Assembly (NCBI RefSeq): GCF_028464145.1 | Contig: NZ_JAQPCG010000009.1 | Location: 62,001-126,000, forward strand | Length of the DNA stretch: 64,000 nucleotides | Origin: Maribacter sp. PR1 | GTDB taxonomy: Bacteria; Bacteroidota; Bacteroidia; Flavobacteriales; Flavobacteriaceae | Direction: 5' to 3' | Shown: positions 8,550 through 17,475 of the stretch, piece after piece | Position numbering within the stretch: position 1 is the stretch's first letter | How the letters are laid out: each line of letters begins with the position of its first letter | Notes under the pieces: model-generated | What the model was told of the DNA's origin: nothing | Seen by the model: only the letters and a program-made list of their open reading frames with translations | Databases searched by the model: none | Program-made: the position numbers and the translations under genes

Positions 8550-8861
8550 ATGAATGTTCTTGCCGTTCTTATGGCTATTTTAACGCTCTCCTTGTCAAGC
8601 TTTCCTTGTTGTAATGAAGACAAGGCTACCGAACAGGAACAGCACTTGGATTGTGATCATTCCTCGAATCATGAAGATGGACCTTGCGACGAACCTTGCT
8701 CTCCATTTTTTACATGTGGAAGCTGCTCTGGTTTTTCGATTCAGGAAATTCCGATAATTCATTTTACTATTGATAAGTTGCCTACCCTCAACATTGAAGC
8801 CATCACACATTTTGTTCTTGGAGACTTCTGTCCCTACCTATTCAAACCACCGCGGATATAA
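8550..8861 (+). CDS. DUF6660-type small Cys/His-rich secreted protein
   Basis: 103 residues. The N-terminus is hydrophobic (MNVLAVLMAILTLSLSSFPCC). After it comes a region rich in Cys, His, Asp and Glu (CNEDKATEQEQHLDCDHSSN, then CDEPCSPFFTCGSCSGF), ending in a hydrophobic tail (FCPYLFKPPRI). This fits the DUF6660 family, often found next to TonB receptors and heavy-metal efflux genes in Bacteroidota. The Cys/His content suggests metal binding, which is inference. It lies 65 bases upstream of a TonB receptor on the same strand. Confidence 0.65.
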   Translation: MNVLAVLMAILTLSLSSFPCCNEDKATEQEQHLDCDHSSNHEDGPCDEPCSPFFTCGSCSGFSIQEIPIIHFTIDKLPTLNIEAITHFVLGDFCPYLFKPPRI

Positions 8862-8926
8862 TTAAAATAGATCTCATAATTCACTTTGTGTGAAAATTGT
8901 CTTTTTTAATTATCTAAAATTTCAAA

Positions 8927-11098
8927 ATGTTGAAACATCTTCTATTGATGCTGATGTTGCTTGTATGTAGCACAGCGGTGACTCAAAACCGATTTGAGGC
9001 CACCATAAAAAATATTGAAAATGAAGAACCTCTATACGGGGTTTCTGTAACGATTGATACCTTAAGTAAAGGAGCAATCACGGATATGGATGGTTTTGTG
9101 GCCATTACCAATATTCCCGATGGGAAGTATACAATTGAGGTACGATATTTGGGTTTTGAAACCCAAACCCTTACTAGAATATTTCCTTTAACCGAGGAAA
9201 GCAACAATAAAATAATTTATCTACACCCTGCCGAAGAGGAACTGAACGAAGTAGTCATACAATCTACCCGAAGTTCAAGGACTTTTCAGGATATCCCAAC
9301 ACGGATCGAGTTTATCGCAGGGGAAGAACTATCAGAAAAGGGAAACATGAAGCCTGGTGACATACGCATGCTTCTCAACGAAAGTACAGGAATACAAACA
9401 CAGCAGACTTCCGCAACGAGTTATAACTCGAGCATACGAATTCAAGGACTGGATGGAAAATACACCCAATTGCTCAGGGATGGACTTCCCCTATATGGAG
9501 GGTACTCCGGAGGATTAAGTTTAATGCAAATTGCACCGCTTGATTTAAAGCAAGTAGAAGTAATAAAAGGAGCTTCGTCCACCCTTTATGGAGGAGGGGC
9601 CATTGCAGGGCTTGTAAACCTGATAAGCAAAGTACCCGAGAACCAACCCGAACTTAGTCTTATGGTCAACGGAACTTCTGCCCTAGGTCTGGATTTAAGT
9701 GGTTTTTATTCTGAAAAATATGGAAAAACGGGAACGACCGTTTTTGCATCCTATAATCTGGGAACTCCTTACGATCCTGCGGATAATGGATTAACGGCCA
9801 TTCCTAAGTTTGAACGATTCACCTTAAACCCAAAATATTACATTTATTTTAATGAAAGAACCGATTTGAACGTTGGCTTTAATTATGTTACGGAAGATCG
9901 AGTTGGTGGGGCCATGGATTTTGTAAAAGGAGATAGTGGAACTGGGTATTTTGAAAGAAATAAAACCAATAGGCTTTCAACCCAATTACTTGGGAGTCAT
10001 CGATTAAACGAAAAAACATCATTGACCATAAAAAATAGCATTGGCTTTTTTGAGCGGGAAATTGAAATTCCCAATTACATTTTTGCAGGAAAACAGACCT
10101 CTTCGTTTTCAGAATTCAATATTTCCACGCTTCAGGATAAAGCGGAATGGATATTTGGGGGAAACCTTTGGACGGAAAACTTTGAACAGCAACAAGGGGA
10201 CCAAAACCAAGATTTAAGCTTTAGTAATTATACTTTGGGAATCTTTGCTCAAAATACATGGGACCTAGATAAAAAATGGACACTCGAAACAGGATTTCGA
10301 ACCGATTACCAAAATAATTATGGCCTTTTTGTATTGCCTCGCTTATCGTTGATGTATGAGCCGAGCAGTATGCTCACCTTAAGGATGGGAGGCGGAATGG
10401 GCTATAAGTCGCCCACCGTTTTTACGGAGGATGTAGAACGTTTGCAGTTTCAAAGGGTATTGCCCATCAATATCGATAATACGAAGGCCGAACAGTCGGC
10501 AGGTTTTAATTTAGATGGAAACTACAAATGGCTTCTATCAAATGACCTTAGTCTTTCTACAAATGTTCTTTTTTTCTATACCAGCATCAACGACCCCCTC
10601 ATTTTGACACGATCGACAGATTCAAATTATGAGTTTATCCAACCCGAAGGGAAAATCGAAAGCCAGGGTATTGAGGTAAATATGCGCTGGAAGTACAAAG
10701 ACCTTAAAATGTTTATCGGTTATACCCTGGCGGATGTAAGTCAGCGTATCCATGGAGCTGTCGAGCAATACCCCTTGGTAGCCAAACACCGACTCAACAA
10801 TGTATTGATGTATGAGAAACACGAGAGCTTTTGGATTGGACTGGAAGGATATTATTATGGTCCACAGCAATTGAATGATGGAACAATAGGAAAGTCCTAT
10901 TGGATTTTGGGTTTGATGACAGAAAAGAAACTGGGAGAACATTTTTCTTTGTTCCTGAATTTAGAGAACTTCCTTGATACCAGACAATCAAGATTCGACA
11001 CTATTTATACCGGTTCGTTGAACGATCCCAATTTTAGGGATATTTATGCACCCGTAGATGGTTTTGTGATTAATGGAGGATTCAAAATAAAACTGTAA
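8927..11098 (+). CDS. TonB-dependent outer-membrane receptor with carboxypeptidase-like N-domain
   Basis: 723 residues. A signal peptide (ending near CSTAVTQ) precedes a carboxypeptidase-regulatory-like domain (about 22-105) and the plug (about 115-235, with GYSGGLSLMQIAPLDLKQVEVIKGASSTLYGG and AGLVNLISK). A 22-strand barrel follows, ending in INGGFKIKL. The substrate cannot be read from the sequence. The Cys/His-rich DUF6660 gene just upstream suggests a metal or metal complex. It is the last gene before the tRNA-Arg fragment, so it probably is cargo at the end of the conjugative element. Confidence 0.88.
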   Translation: MLKHLLLMLMLLVCSTAVTQNRFEATIKNIENEEPLYGVSVTIDTLSKGAITDMDGFVAITNIPDGKYTIEVRYLGFETQTLTRIFPLTEESNNKIIYLHPAEEELNEVVIQSTRSSRTFQDIPTRIEFIAGEELSEKGNMKPGDIRMLLNESTGIQTQQTSATSYNSSIRIQGLDGKYTQLLRDGLPLYGGYSGGLSLMQIAPLDLKQVEVIKGASSTLYGGGAIAGLVNLISKVPENQPELSLMVNGTSALGLDLSGFYSEKYGKTGTTVFASYNLGTPYDPADNGLTAIPKFERFTLNPKYYIYFNERTDLNVGFNYVTEDRVGGAMDFVKGDSGTGYFERNKTNRLSTQLLGSHRLNEKTSLTIKNSIGFFEREIEIPNYIFAGKQTSSFSEFNISTLQDKAEWIFGGNLWTENFEQQQGDQNQDLSFSNYTLGIFAQNTWDLDKKWTLETGFRTDYQNNYGLFVLPRLSLMYEPSSMLTLRMGGGMGYKSPTVFTEDVERLQFQRVLPINIDNTKAEQSAGFNLDGNYKWLLSNDLSLSTNVLFFYTSINDPLILTRSTDSNYEFIQPEGKIESQGIEVNMRWKYKDLKMFIGYTLADVSQRIHGAVEQYPLVAKHRLNNVLMYEKHESFWIGLEGYYYGPQQLNDGTIGKSYWILGLMTEKKLGEHFSLFLNLENFLDTRQSRFDTIYTGSLNDPNFRDIYAPVDGFVINGGFKIKL

Positions 11099-11286
11099 AA
11101 TAAATTCATAACCTTGGCTCTAATAGTAAAAAACGGGTCAATCTTTTGAGATTTCCTTCATACCATATTTAGTACGTTGGGCCCAATTGCGCATTACATC
11201 GTTCCTTTAACACTTTCGGTCTAGTGTTTCCGTGTTTTGTGAGGCATGTGCTTGAAAAAGATAATATCCATAGTTACCCTATATCC

Positions 11287-11330
11287 CTTCTAAGCAGACG
11301 GTCAAAGGTTCGAACCCTTTAGCGATCACC
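11287..11330 (+). other. 3' fragment of tRNA-Arg(UCU): putative attachment site
   Basis: The sequence reads as the 3' half of a tRNA: anticodon loop CTTCTAA (11287-11293, anticodon TCT), stem GCAGA, variable CGGTC, T-stem AAAGG, T-loop TTCGAAC, T-stem CCTTT, acceptor AGCGATC, discriminator A. The five bases before the loop (TATCC) do not pair with GCAGA, and no D-arm or 5' acceptor precedes it. Homology therefore stops at the anticodon loop. Tyrosine-recombinase elements often recombine within such tRNA 3' halves and leave a fragment at the distal end. This orientation implies that the element lies to the left (tra side), unless two elements are joined in tandem here. Confidence 0.72.
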
Positions 11331-11576
11331 TGTGAATAAAGGGCCTTGGAGAGTTTTACTTTCTGAGACCTATTTTTTTGCAAACAATTTGCAAACAGGG
11401 TTAAATTTTAACGTTTTTAACATAAATTGAAGGTATTTGTCCTACTAGGTTGACGGATTTTGATGATGGAGTTGCAGGTTTAAGGACTTCCTTATGAAAG
11501 GATTTCAACAATGGAGAATATTTCTCTTGCCATACCAACAATCTTCAGTATTCACTAGACCGTGTAACAATTACTT
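11331..11576. other. intergenic stretch with TTTGCAAAC direct repeat
   Basis: No gene is seen. Two TTTGCAAAC copies (11377-11385 and 11388-11396) lie 11 bases apart, about one helical turn, 46 bases beyond the tRNA fragment. This spacing suits arm-type recombinase sites. The same 9-mer occurs at 49075-49083 beside the truncated recombinase gene. Confidence 0.4.
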
Positions 11577-14267
11577 CTATAATTTAATTTCAACAGAACT
11601 ATCACGCAAAGGAATCACATATGCCCCATTAAGCTTACTATAAGATAAGTTCTTTTCTCCATTCACCCTTAAATAGGCATTTGGTGTAAAATCATTCTTC
11701 TCATCTAAAGAAATAGTGACTTGTTTCGTTTTTATATTGTAGGTAAACTGTTTAAAGTTCCCTGCATCCAATGTTATCCAAAGATTACTTGGAGCAATGT
11801 AAATTTTTGATTTGGAAGCGGTTGTTATATCCACTTCAACAATATCTCCTTCTACGTCGAGATTACCGCCAAAAGAAAGCCACCCCATATCCTCATCATA
11901 TGTTAGATAGGTGGCTGAATTTATGGCGTAACCATAAAATCCCGAGCCATAGTCACCGGAAATTCCATCAATTCGTAACGTAGATGGAAAAGAATGAAAT
12001 GCTGCGGGACCAAATCCATCTTGGGTAATATTCGAAATTCCACCTAACAATCCACCATAGCCCACTTTTAAAAGATAAAGATCATCAGACGTTTTCCGGT
12101 ACTGTGTCAAAACCGGAATCGCGTTCAAGGAAGACCCATAATGATGTATTTGACGCTCCACCCTGGAAGTTTCCCCAGCCTTTCCTCCATACAAAAAGTC
12201 CCAATATCTACGGGCATTGCCATTATAGGCCCAATGTGGCATGGTAGGCATATAGGCCAAGATAGCGTTCAGCGTAATTTTAGCCTTTTCGTCATATCCA
12301 AAATAACTTGACCATAAGTATACTTCCTCTTGCCCGGTAGAATCCCAGGGCATTTCACTTCCAAAGGGATAATCCAAAGCACGCCAGTGATTGGCACGAT
12401 CCTTCATTCGGCTCTCCAAATCACTACTTAATTCCGTATAGCCCTCATTTTTCAAATCCTCTAAAATATACAAGAAAACAGAACCTTCCATCTGACCGAA
12501 AACCGAGTAATAAGGTGCCTTTTCCAACATGGCAATACTGGTTTGATAGGCATTTTTTAAATACCATTCCCACGACCTGTTATCCACCAAACCTTCTCGG
12601 TATCTAGCCAAGCGGTACATTACCCAATATGCGGCAGCTACATGCGGATAGTTATATGAACGTCCCGGATCATTTGCATGTTCATGGCTCCAGGCTGCCC
12701 AAGTCTTATAATTGATATCCTTGCTATACGTTCCTTTTGGCAAAGAATCTGGCTCATAGTAAAATATACTTTTTTTAACCCCATAGGTGTTGGGTCCTTC
12801 GTTATATTGAATTCCACCCCATAACGTAGAATCAATAAATTGTTCAACTTTTTTTATCTCGGAAGGTTCTGGCTGAATTAATTGTTTCATAACCGCTGCC
12901 AACCAACTACCGGCACCGCCTTCATCACTAAGACCACTAATCCAAACCCGACCATCTTGTGTCATCATTTTCTTTTGCTCGTAGTCGTAACTAATAAAAG
13001 ACTTTGTTCTATGAAATGGATCATTAGGATCATCAAACCATTGATTCGTTGCCAAGAAATTTCCAAAATCTTTGACCACTTCAGTTTCAGGTTTAATTAC
13101 TTTATAGTTCACCGTTTGTTGCTTTCCATCAGCGTAAGTAATTGCCAGTCTTGCCCTTCCCCATTTTTTTCCAGTGACGCTATATTTTTGTTGACCTTTA
13201 GGGGTCTTGCCCAATTCTTTAAGTTCCAAAGCACCTTTTGGTTCAATGCTAATTGATTTTATTTCGTTTTTATAGTCAATGAACAGTTGTGCCTTCACAT
13301 CATGGGGAAGTACATAACCGGGAAATCCATTAATAACCGGGATTTCTTCTTTTATCAACGTTTCTTGAACTGCCCTGATGCCTTTAGAAAGGACCAATTT
13401 AAAGGAGAAATTTTTTGTCTGCTCTGGCTTCAAGATTAAAGATGTTGGCCTGTTCCACTGCTCCACTCCTTTCCATTCATTTTCAGCATACGCTTTACTA
13501 TACACCATCCATTCATGAAATCCTTCAAAAACAATACTTCGTGGCGTAGGGTCATCCAACAAAGGACGATAGGCTTCAAAAGACATATTCTCTTTAGGTA
13601 GAACCAAAAGCACTGAACCTTCACCGGTTAAACGTTTCACTTCCAAATACCCAGCATCTTTTCCAATATAGGGGTCAAAAAACACATTCTGTGCATGGGT
13701 TTCTACCAGTGACTTTCCTTCTAAAATATTATTAAAAACCATAGGAACTCCTAAAGCCCCTATTTCAATAGATTGATCTGAGGTATTCCTTATTTCAAAT
13801 CGAATGACCAAATGATCTCTATCTAATTCATAATACCTGTTTATGGACACCGGTATATCGCTGGGCAAGGTATTGGACAAATCTGCGCCTGCCAATATAT
13901 CACTTGAAACTTCCAAAGGTTGAACAGTTGCTCGTTTAGCGGCAGTAGAATAGCTTTTCCATGTTCCATTAGTTTTCTTGATTCTTAGGTTGATATCGCC
14001 TAAGTGGTACAAACCGTCCTTATCCCTAATCTCAAGTCGGTCACCAGGTGTAAAATCAAAACGTGGATTCTCTTTGGGGCTTAAACTTGCCACAGTTTGC
14101 GAAGCTTTAACCAATTTTAATTCGAACTCTGGAGTTTCAAACTTTTGATAGATTTGTGCAATACCTAAAGTTGGTTCCTTTTTCTCTATTTTACTCCAAT
14201 AGTCCTGCGCTTGAACCGAAAAAGACATTACAAGAAACAACAGTACATTATAAATTCTAAAGTTCAT
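11577..14267 (-). CDS. DUF5695-domain secreted protein, probable glycan-active enzyme
   Basis: 896 residues from ATG 14267 (MNFRIYNVLLFLVMSFSVQAQ, signal peptide). An in-frame ATG 27 bases upstream is possible but would spoil the signal peptide. The N-terminal third is beta-rich (about 30-330). The second half is helical, with many Trp/Tyr-rich repeats typical of an alpha/alpha-barrel (SHEHANDPGRSYNYPHVAAA, SVFGQMEGSVFLYILED). This resembles the DUF5695 family seen in PULs. The catalytic activity is not known from the sequence. It is the most distal gene of the susCD operon direction and follows a GH127 gene by 39 bases. Confidence 0.7.
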   Translation of the reverse strand: MNFRIYNVLLFLVMSFSVQAQDYWSKIEKKEPTLGIAQIYQKFETPEFELKLVKASQTVASLSPKENPRFDFTPGDRLEIRDKDGLYHLGDINLRIKKTNGTWKSYSTAAKRATVQPLEVSSDILAGADLSNTLPSDIPVSINRYYELDRDHLVIRFEIRNTSDQSIEIGALGVPMVFNNILEGKSLVETHAQNVFFDPYIGKDAGYLEVKRLTGEGSVLLVLPKENMSFEAYRPLLDDPTPRSIVFEGFHEWMVYSKAYAENEWKGVEQWNRPTSLILKPEQTKNFSFKLVLSKGIRAVQETLIKEEIPVINGFPGYVLPHDVKAQLFIDYKNEIKSISIEPKGALELKELGKTPKGQQKYSVTGKKWGRARLAITYADGKQQTVNYKVIKPETEVVKDFGNFLATNQWFDDPNDPFHRTKSFISYDYEQKKMMTQDGRVWISGLSDEGGAGSWLAAVMKQLIQPEPSEIKKVEQFIDSTLWGGIQYNEGPNTYGVKKSIFYYEPDSLPKGTYSKDINYKTWAAWSHEHANDPGRSYNYPHVAAAYWVMYRLARYREGLVDNRSWEWYLKNAYQTSIAMLEKAPYYSVFGQMEGSVFLYILEDLKNEGYTELSSDLESRMKDRANHWRALDYPFGSEMPWDSTGQEEVYLWSSYFGYDEKAKITLNAILAYMPTMPHWAYNGNARRYWDFLYGGKAGETSRVERQIHHYGSSLNAIPVLTQYRKTSDDLYLLKVGYGGLLGGISNITQDGFGPAAFHSFPSTLRIDGISGDYGSGFYGYAINSATYLTYDEDMGWLSFGGNLDVEGDIVEVDITTASKSKIYIAPSNLWITLDAGNFKQFTYNIKTKQVTISLDEKNDFTPNAYLRVNGEKNLSYSKLNGAYVIPLRDSSVEIKL

Positions 14268-14306
14268 GATCTTTATTTTTTTCGGGGAAATCATTATTTC
14301 AATGGA

Positions 14307-17300
14307 TTATTTTAATTCTATATCCAAATAGACCGAATGATGCCCATAGGTCTCATAAAATGGTTTAAAAAGAACCCCATCGATACTAAACTCCAAATTT
14401 CCAGATTCTTTTTGAATCGATTTGCCAATATTTTTGGTATCCAAGGTTACCTTACGCCACTCTTTCAGGGGTTCTGTTTCTTGAGCGGCCAATAATACTG
14501 GGCCATAAAACAAACTAGCTATATTTTCTTGGTCCATAATTGGATCTAAATGAAATTCAAAAGGCATTTTCAATACGATAGTGTCACCTTCTTTCCAGTT
14601 TTGACTCAACTTAAGATAACTACCTGGAACCGCAGATACTTTTTGCTCCTTACCATTTATTGTGACAAAAAATCCTTTGGTGGCCCATTTAGGCACCCGA
14701 ACATTGATATCAAATTTCCCTTTGCCCTGTATGGTTAGCGCAGTTTGGTCTTTATTAGGAAAATCGGTTGTTTGCTCTATAGTTACATTATTTTCACTCC
14801 AATACAGGGTAGAAGGAACATATAAATTTACATACAAGGCTTGGTTGTCCGCACTTCTAAAATAAATGGAATTTTGAAGTTTGGTACTACTTTCCAAAGC
14901 AGTACCGTTACAACAGGTAAACCCTTTCATATCTGGATTACCAAACTCTTTAATAGATCCTGGCCGTAAGGGTACGTGATAGGTGTTCGCAGTTGAATTC
15001 TCTGCCACAGATGCCAGAATATGATTATAGAGACCACGTTCGTAATAATCCATCAACTCGGCACGTTGGTCAAAAAGAAATAGGTTCCTAGTCAATTTAA
15101 GCATATTGTACGTAGCACAAGTTTCGTTCTGACCACCGGCAGATAATCCATTTTCATAAATTGTTGCTGGCTCACTTATAAAGCATTCTGCATTTGCAGG
15201 ATTGCGTGCCCCGGCTACGCCACCTATACTATACATATAATCATTTGTGGTCTTGTTCCAGAAATTATCCGCAATTCTGTAATATTCTGGGGTTTTTGAA
15301 TCCCTGTACATTTCAAGTGCTCCCAGAATTTGGGGTATATGCTGGTTGGCATGAAGACCGCGGAAGGTATCCACATTTTTGGCCAACCCGTGGGAATGTT
15401 CCGCATCACCATAAAATACTTTGATATTATCAAAAGACTGGGCGACTTCCAAAAACCTAGATTCATCAGTAAGTCGATATAAGCGGGCCATAACTTCATT
15501 CATTCCACCAAATTCCCCTGCAATATAGGTGTTCCACATACTGATAAGCGTATCAGTGGATAACTGGCTCATACGGGCATGCACCCAGGTGCCCATATTT
15601 TTTGCGATTTCCAATGCTTTTTCATTTCCACTGACTTCATAGATATCCAAAAGGCCTGCTAAAATCTTATGTAACGTATAGTATGGTGCCCAAATTTTGG
15701 TGTCCTCAGTTCCGTAAATGGCTCCCTTTTCCAACATGATGAACTGATCTGGCGGATAAGCACTAATGTATCCCAGTCCCCAATTCCAATAATCCGTTCG
15801 AATACCTTCAACACTTAAATCGGAATCATATGTTATTTTTCCAGGTCCGGGAGGTACCGCCACTGGATCGAAAACATGATTGCCTCCATTTTTTGTTGGC
15901 TTTCCAGACATTTGGGATAATTTGTAAAGAACATCTACCATGTAATCCATCTTGCCTTCAAAATTTTCTTTTAGCGTTCGATCATAACCGGTACTGGCAT
16001 ATGCCTGAGCAATTGCCGTTAGGTAATGACCGGTGGCATGACCCCGCAATTTAGTTTCCTGACTATCCCAAACCCCCAATTCATTTGCGCCTTTAGGTTG
16101 TTCTTGACCAAATGCATTTCGGAACATATACAGGAATTCATCAGGATTGGTCCGCGCAAGAGTTGTAATGAACTTGTCCCTATTTTCTATGAATTTTGTG
16201 TGATGCCCATGAACATCATTAGTCAAGGAGACTTGATCAAGCTCAAAAGTTTCCAAAACCCTATTTGGAGTATTAGGAGCTTTTAGGTCTTTTACAACAA
16301 TATTTGCGACAGCTTGGATATCTGAACCTGGGATAGTACCTATTACGGAATAGTTGCCCGGCTTCAGCACCATGTGGTTATCTTTTGGGGCAGGCCATAT
16401 AACTCGAACGCTTCTTTCTATCAATCCATTACCATATACCGCCTTTATGTAACGCGGTAAGCGTGGTAGAAAGCCCACTTGGGTTTCCAGCCTAATTGCT
16501 GGAACGTCCCTTAGGAATTGATTGTAAAGTTGGGGCGTATCTTCCGGAAAAATGGGAAGATTGCCGTCTTCATCCTCCATCGTGTTCACTACGACTTCCT
16601 CCTCTCCCAAAGCGTTTTTATAGATTCTTCTGATTTGGGATTCATTTAAAGGAACTCTATATAATCTAAAATCATGCAAATTAGCATTTAAACACCCGTT
16701 CTTAGATGCAATGGATCTGCCGATATTTACTATATTGTCACCTTCCGAACTTGAATCAAAAACTTGGTCAAGTTTAATATCCTCTATACCAATCTGCCCG
16801 CTTAATTCTCCATTGAGGTAAAGCTGTAAAAGTTTCGAAGGGGTGTCAATGACTAAAGCCAAATGATTCCAAGTATCCGGCTCAATTGCCGATTGACCCA
16901 ACAGGCCAACACTTCTATTTTTTGTGATAATCTCTACGTTAGTATTGTTATCAGGACCCTTTGGGCCTACCACTAAATGTGAAGAAATATCTTTACCAAA
17001 GTCAAATAGGACTTGGCCCTTTTCCGAAGAAAGCGGATAGATCCATCCTGTAATCGTTAACGATTCCTGTTTGGCGACTACTTTACCCGGAATGGAAACA
17101 AATGAATTCCCTTTACAGGATAAAAAAAGAACCTTGCCAAATTGTTCATCTATCGTATAGTGAAACTCCCCCTGGCCTTGAGCATGCAGATTATTACGGG
17201 ACCAGTCCTTTGCATTTCCGTCAAAAATGTACCTGGCCATCAAACCGGTCTCCCCAATTCCATCAAGAATTTGATCCCCTTGGGCTGTTAAATGCAAGAC

Positions 17301-17366
17301 AGACAACAATGTGAAACCTAAAAATAATCGATATAAGCTTTTATTCACTTTCCAATTTACATTCAT
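14307..17366 (-). CDS. LamG-GH127 family protein, putative beta-L-arabinofuranosidase
   Basis: 1019 residues. A signal peptide precedes a LamG/concanavalin-like domain at about 35-250 (WIYPLSSEKGQVLFDFG, RRIYKNALGEE). The catalytic alpha/alpha-barrel of the beta-L-arabinofuranosidase families (GH127/GH146) follows at about 370-900. Diagnostic strings are GGMNEVMARLYRLT, GLHANQHIPQILGALEMY, NETCATYNMLKLTRNLFLF and FTCCNGTALESSTKLQNSIY. The clustered cysteines (ETC, TCC) are the Zn-binding cysteines of the family, which also takes part in catalysis. It acts outside the cytoplasm. The LamG domain at the N-terminus may bind carbohydrate. It belongs to the - strand PUL operon. Confidence 0.82.
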   Translation of the reverse strand: MNVNWKVNKSLYRLFLGFTLLSVLHLTAQGDQILDGIGETGLMARYIFDGNAKDWSRNNLHAQGQGEFHYTIDEQFGKVLFLSCKGNSFVSIPGKVVAKQESLTITGWIYPLSSEKGQVLFDFGKDISSHLVVGPKGPDNNTNVEIITKNRSVGLLGQSAIEPDTWNHLALVIDTPSKLLQLYLNGELSGQIGIEDIKLDQVFDSSSEGDNIVNIGRSIASKNGCLNANLHDFRLYRVPLNESQIRRIYKNALGEEEVVVNTMEDEDGNLPIFPEDTPQLYNQFLRDVPAIRLETQVGFLPRLPRYIKAVYGNGLIERSVRVIWPAPKDNHMVLKPGNYSVIGTIPGSDIQAVANIVVKDLKAPNTPNRVLETFELDQVSLTNDVHGHHTKFIENRDKFITTLARTNPDEFLYMFRNAFGQEQPKGANELGVWDSQETKLRGHATGHYLTAIAQAYASTGYDRTLKENFEGKMDYMVDVLYKLSQMSGKPTKNGGNHVFDPVAVPPGPGKITYDSDLSVEGIRTDYWNWGLGYISAYPPDQFIMLEKGAIYGTEDTKIWAPYYTLHKILAGLLDIYEVSGNEKALEIAKNMGTWVHARMSQLSTDTLISMWNTYIAGEFGGMNEVMARLYRLTDESRFLEVAQSFDNIKVFYGDAEHSHGLAKNVDTFRGLHANQHIPQILGALEMYRDSKTPEYYRIADNFWNKTTNDYMYSIGGVAGARNPANAECFISEPATIYENGLSAGGQNETCATYNMLKLTRNLFLFDQRAELMDYYERGLYNHILASVAENSTANTYHVPLRPGSIKEFGNPDMKGFTCCNGTALESSTKLQNSIYFRSADNQALYVNLYVPSTLYWSENNVTIEQTTDFPNKDQTALTIQGKGKFDINVRVPKWATKGFFVTINGKEQKVSAVPGSYLKLSQNWKEGDTIVLKMPFEFHLDPIMDQENIASLFYGPVLLAAQETEPLKEWRKVTLDTKNIGKSIQKESGNLEFSIDGVLFKPFYETYGHHSVYLDIELK

Positions 17367-17475
17367 TTTGAATGATTATTAATTATAAATTTATCTATTT
17401 CAAGGAAAAGCTGATAAGACAGGGTTAATTGTAAAAGTAGTACAATGGTTACCTGAACTTGTCTGTCAATCTTTG

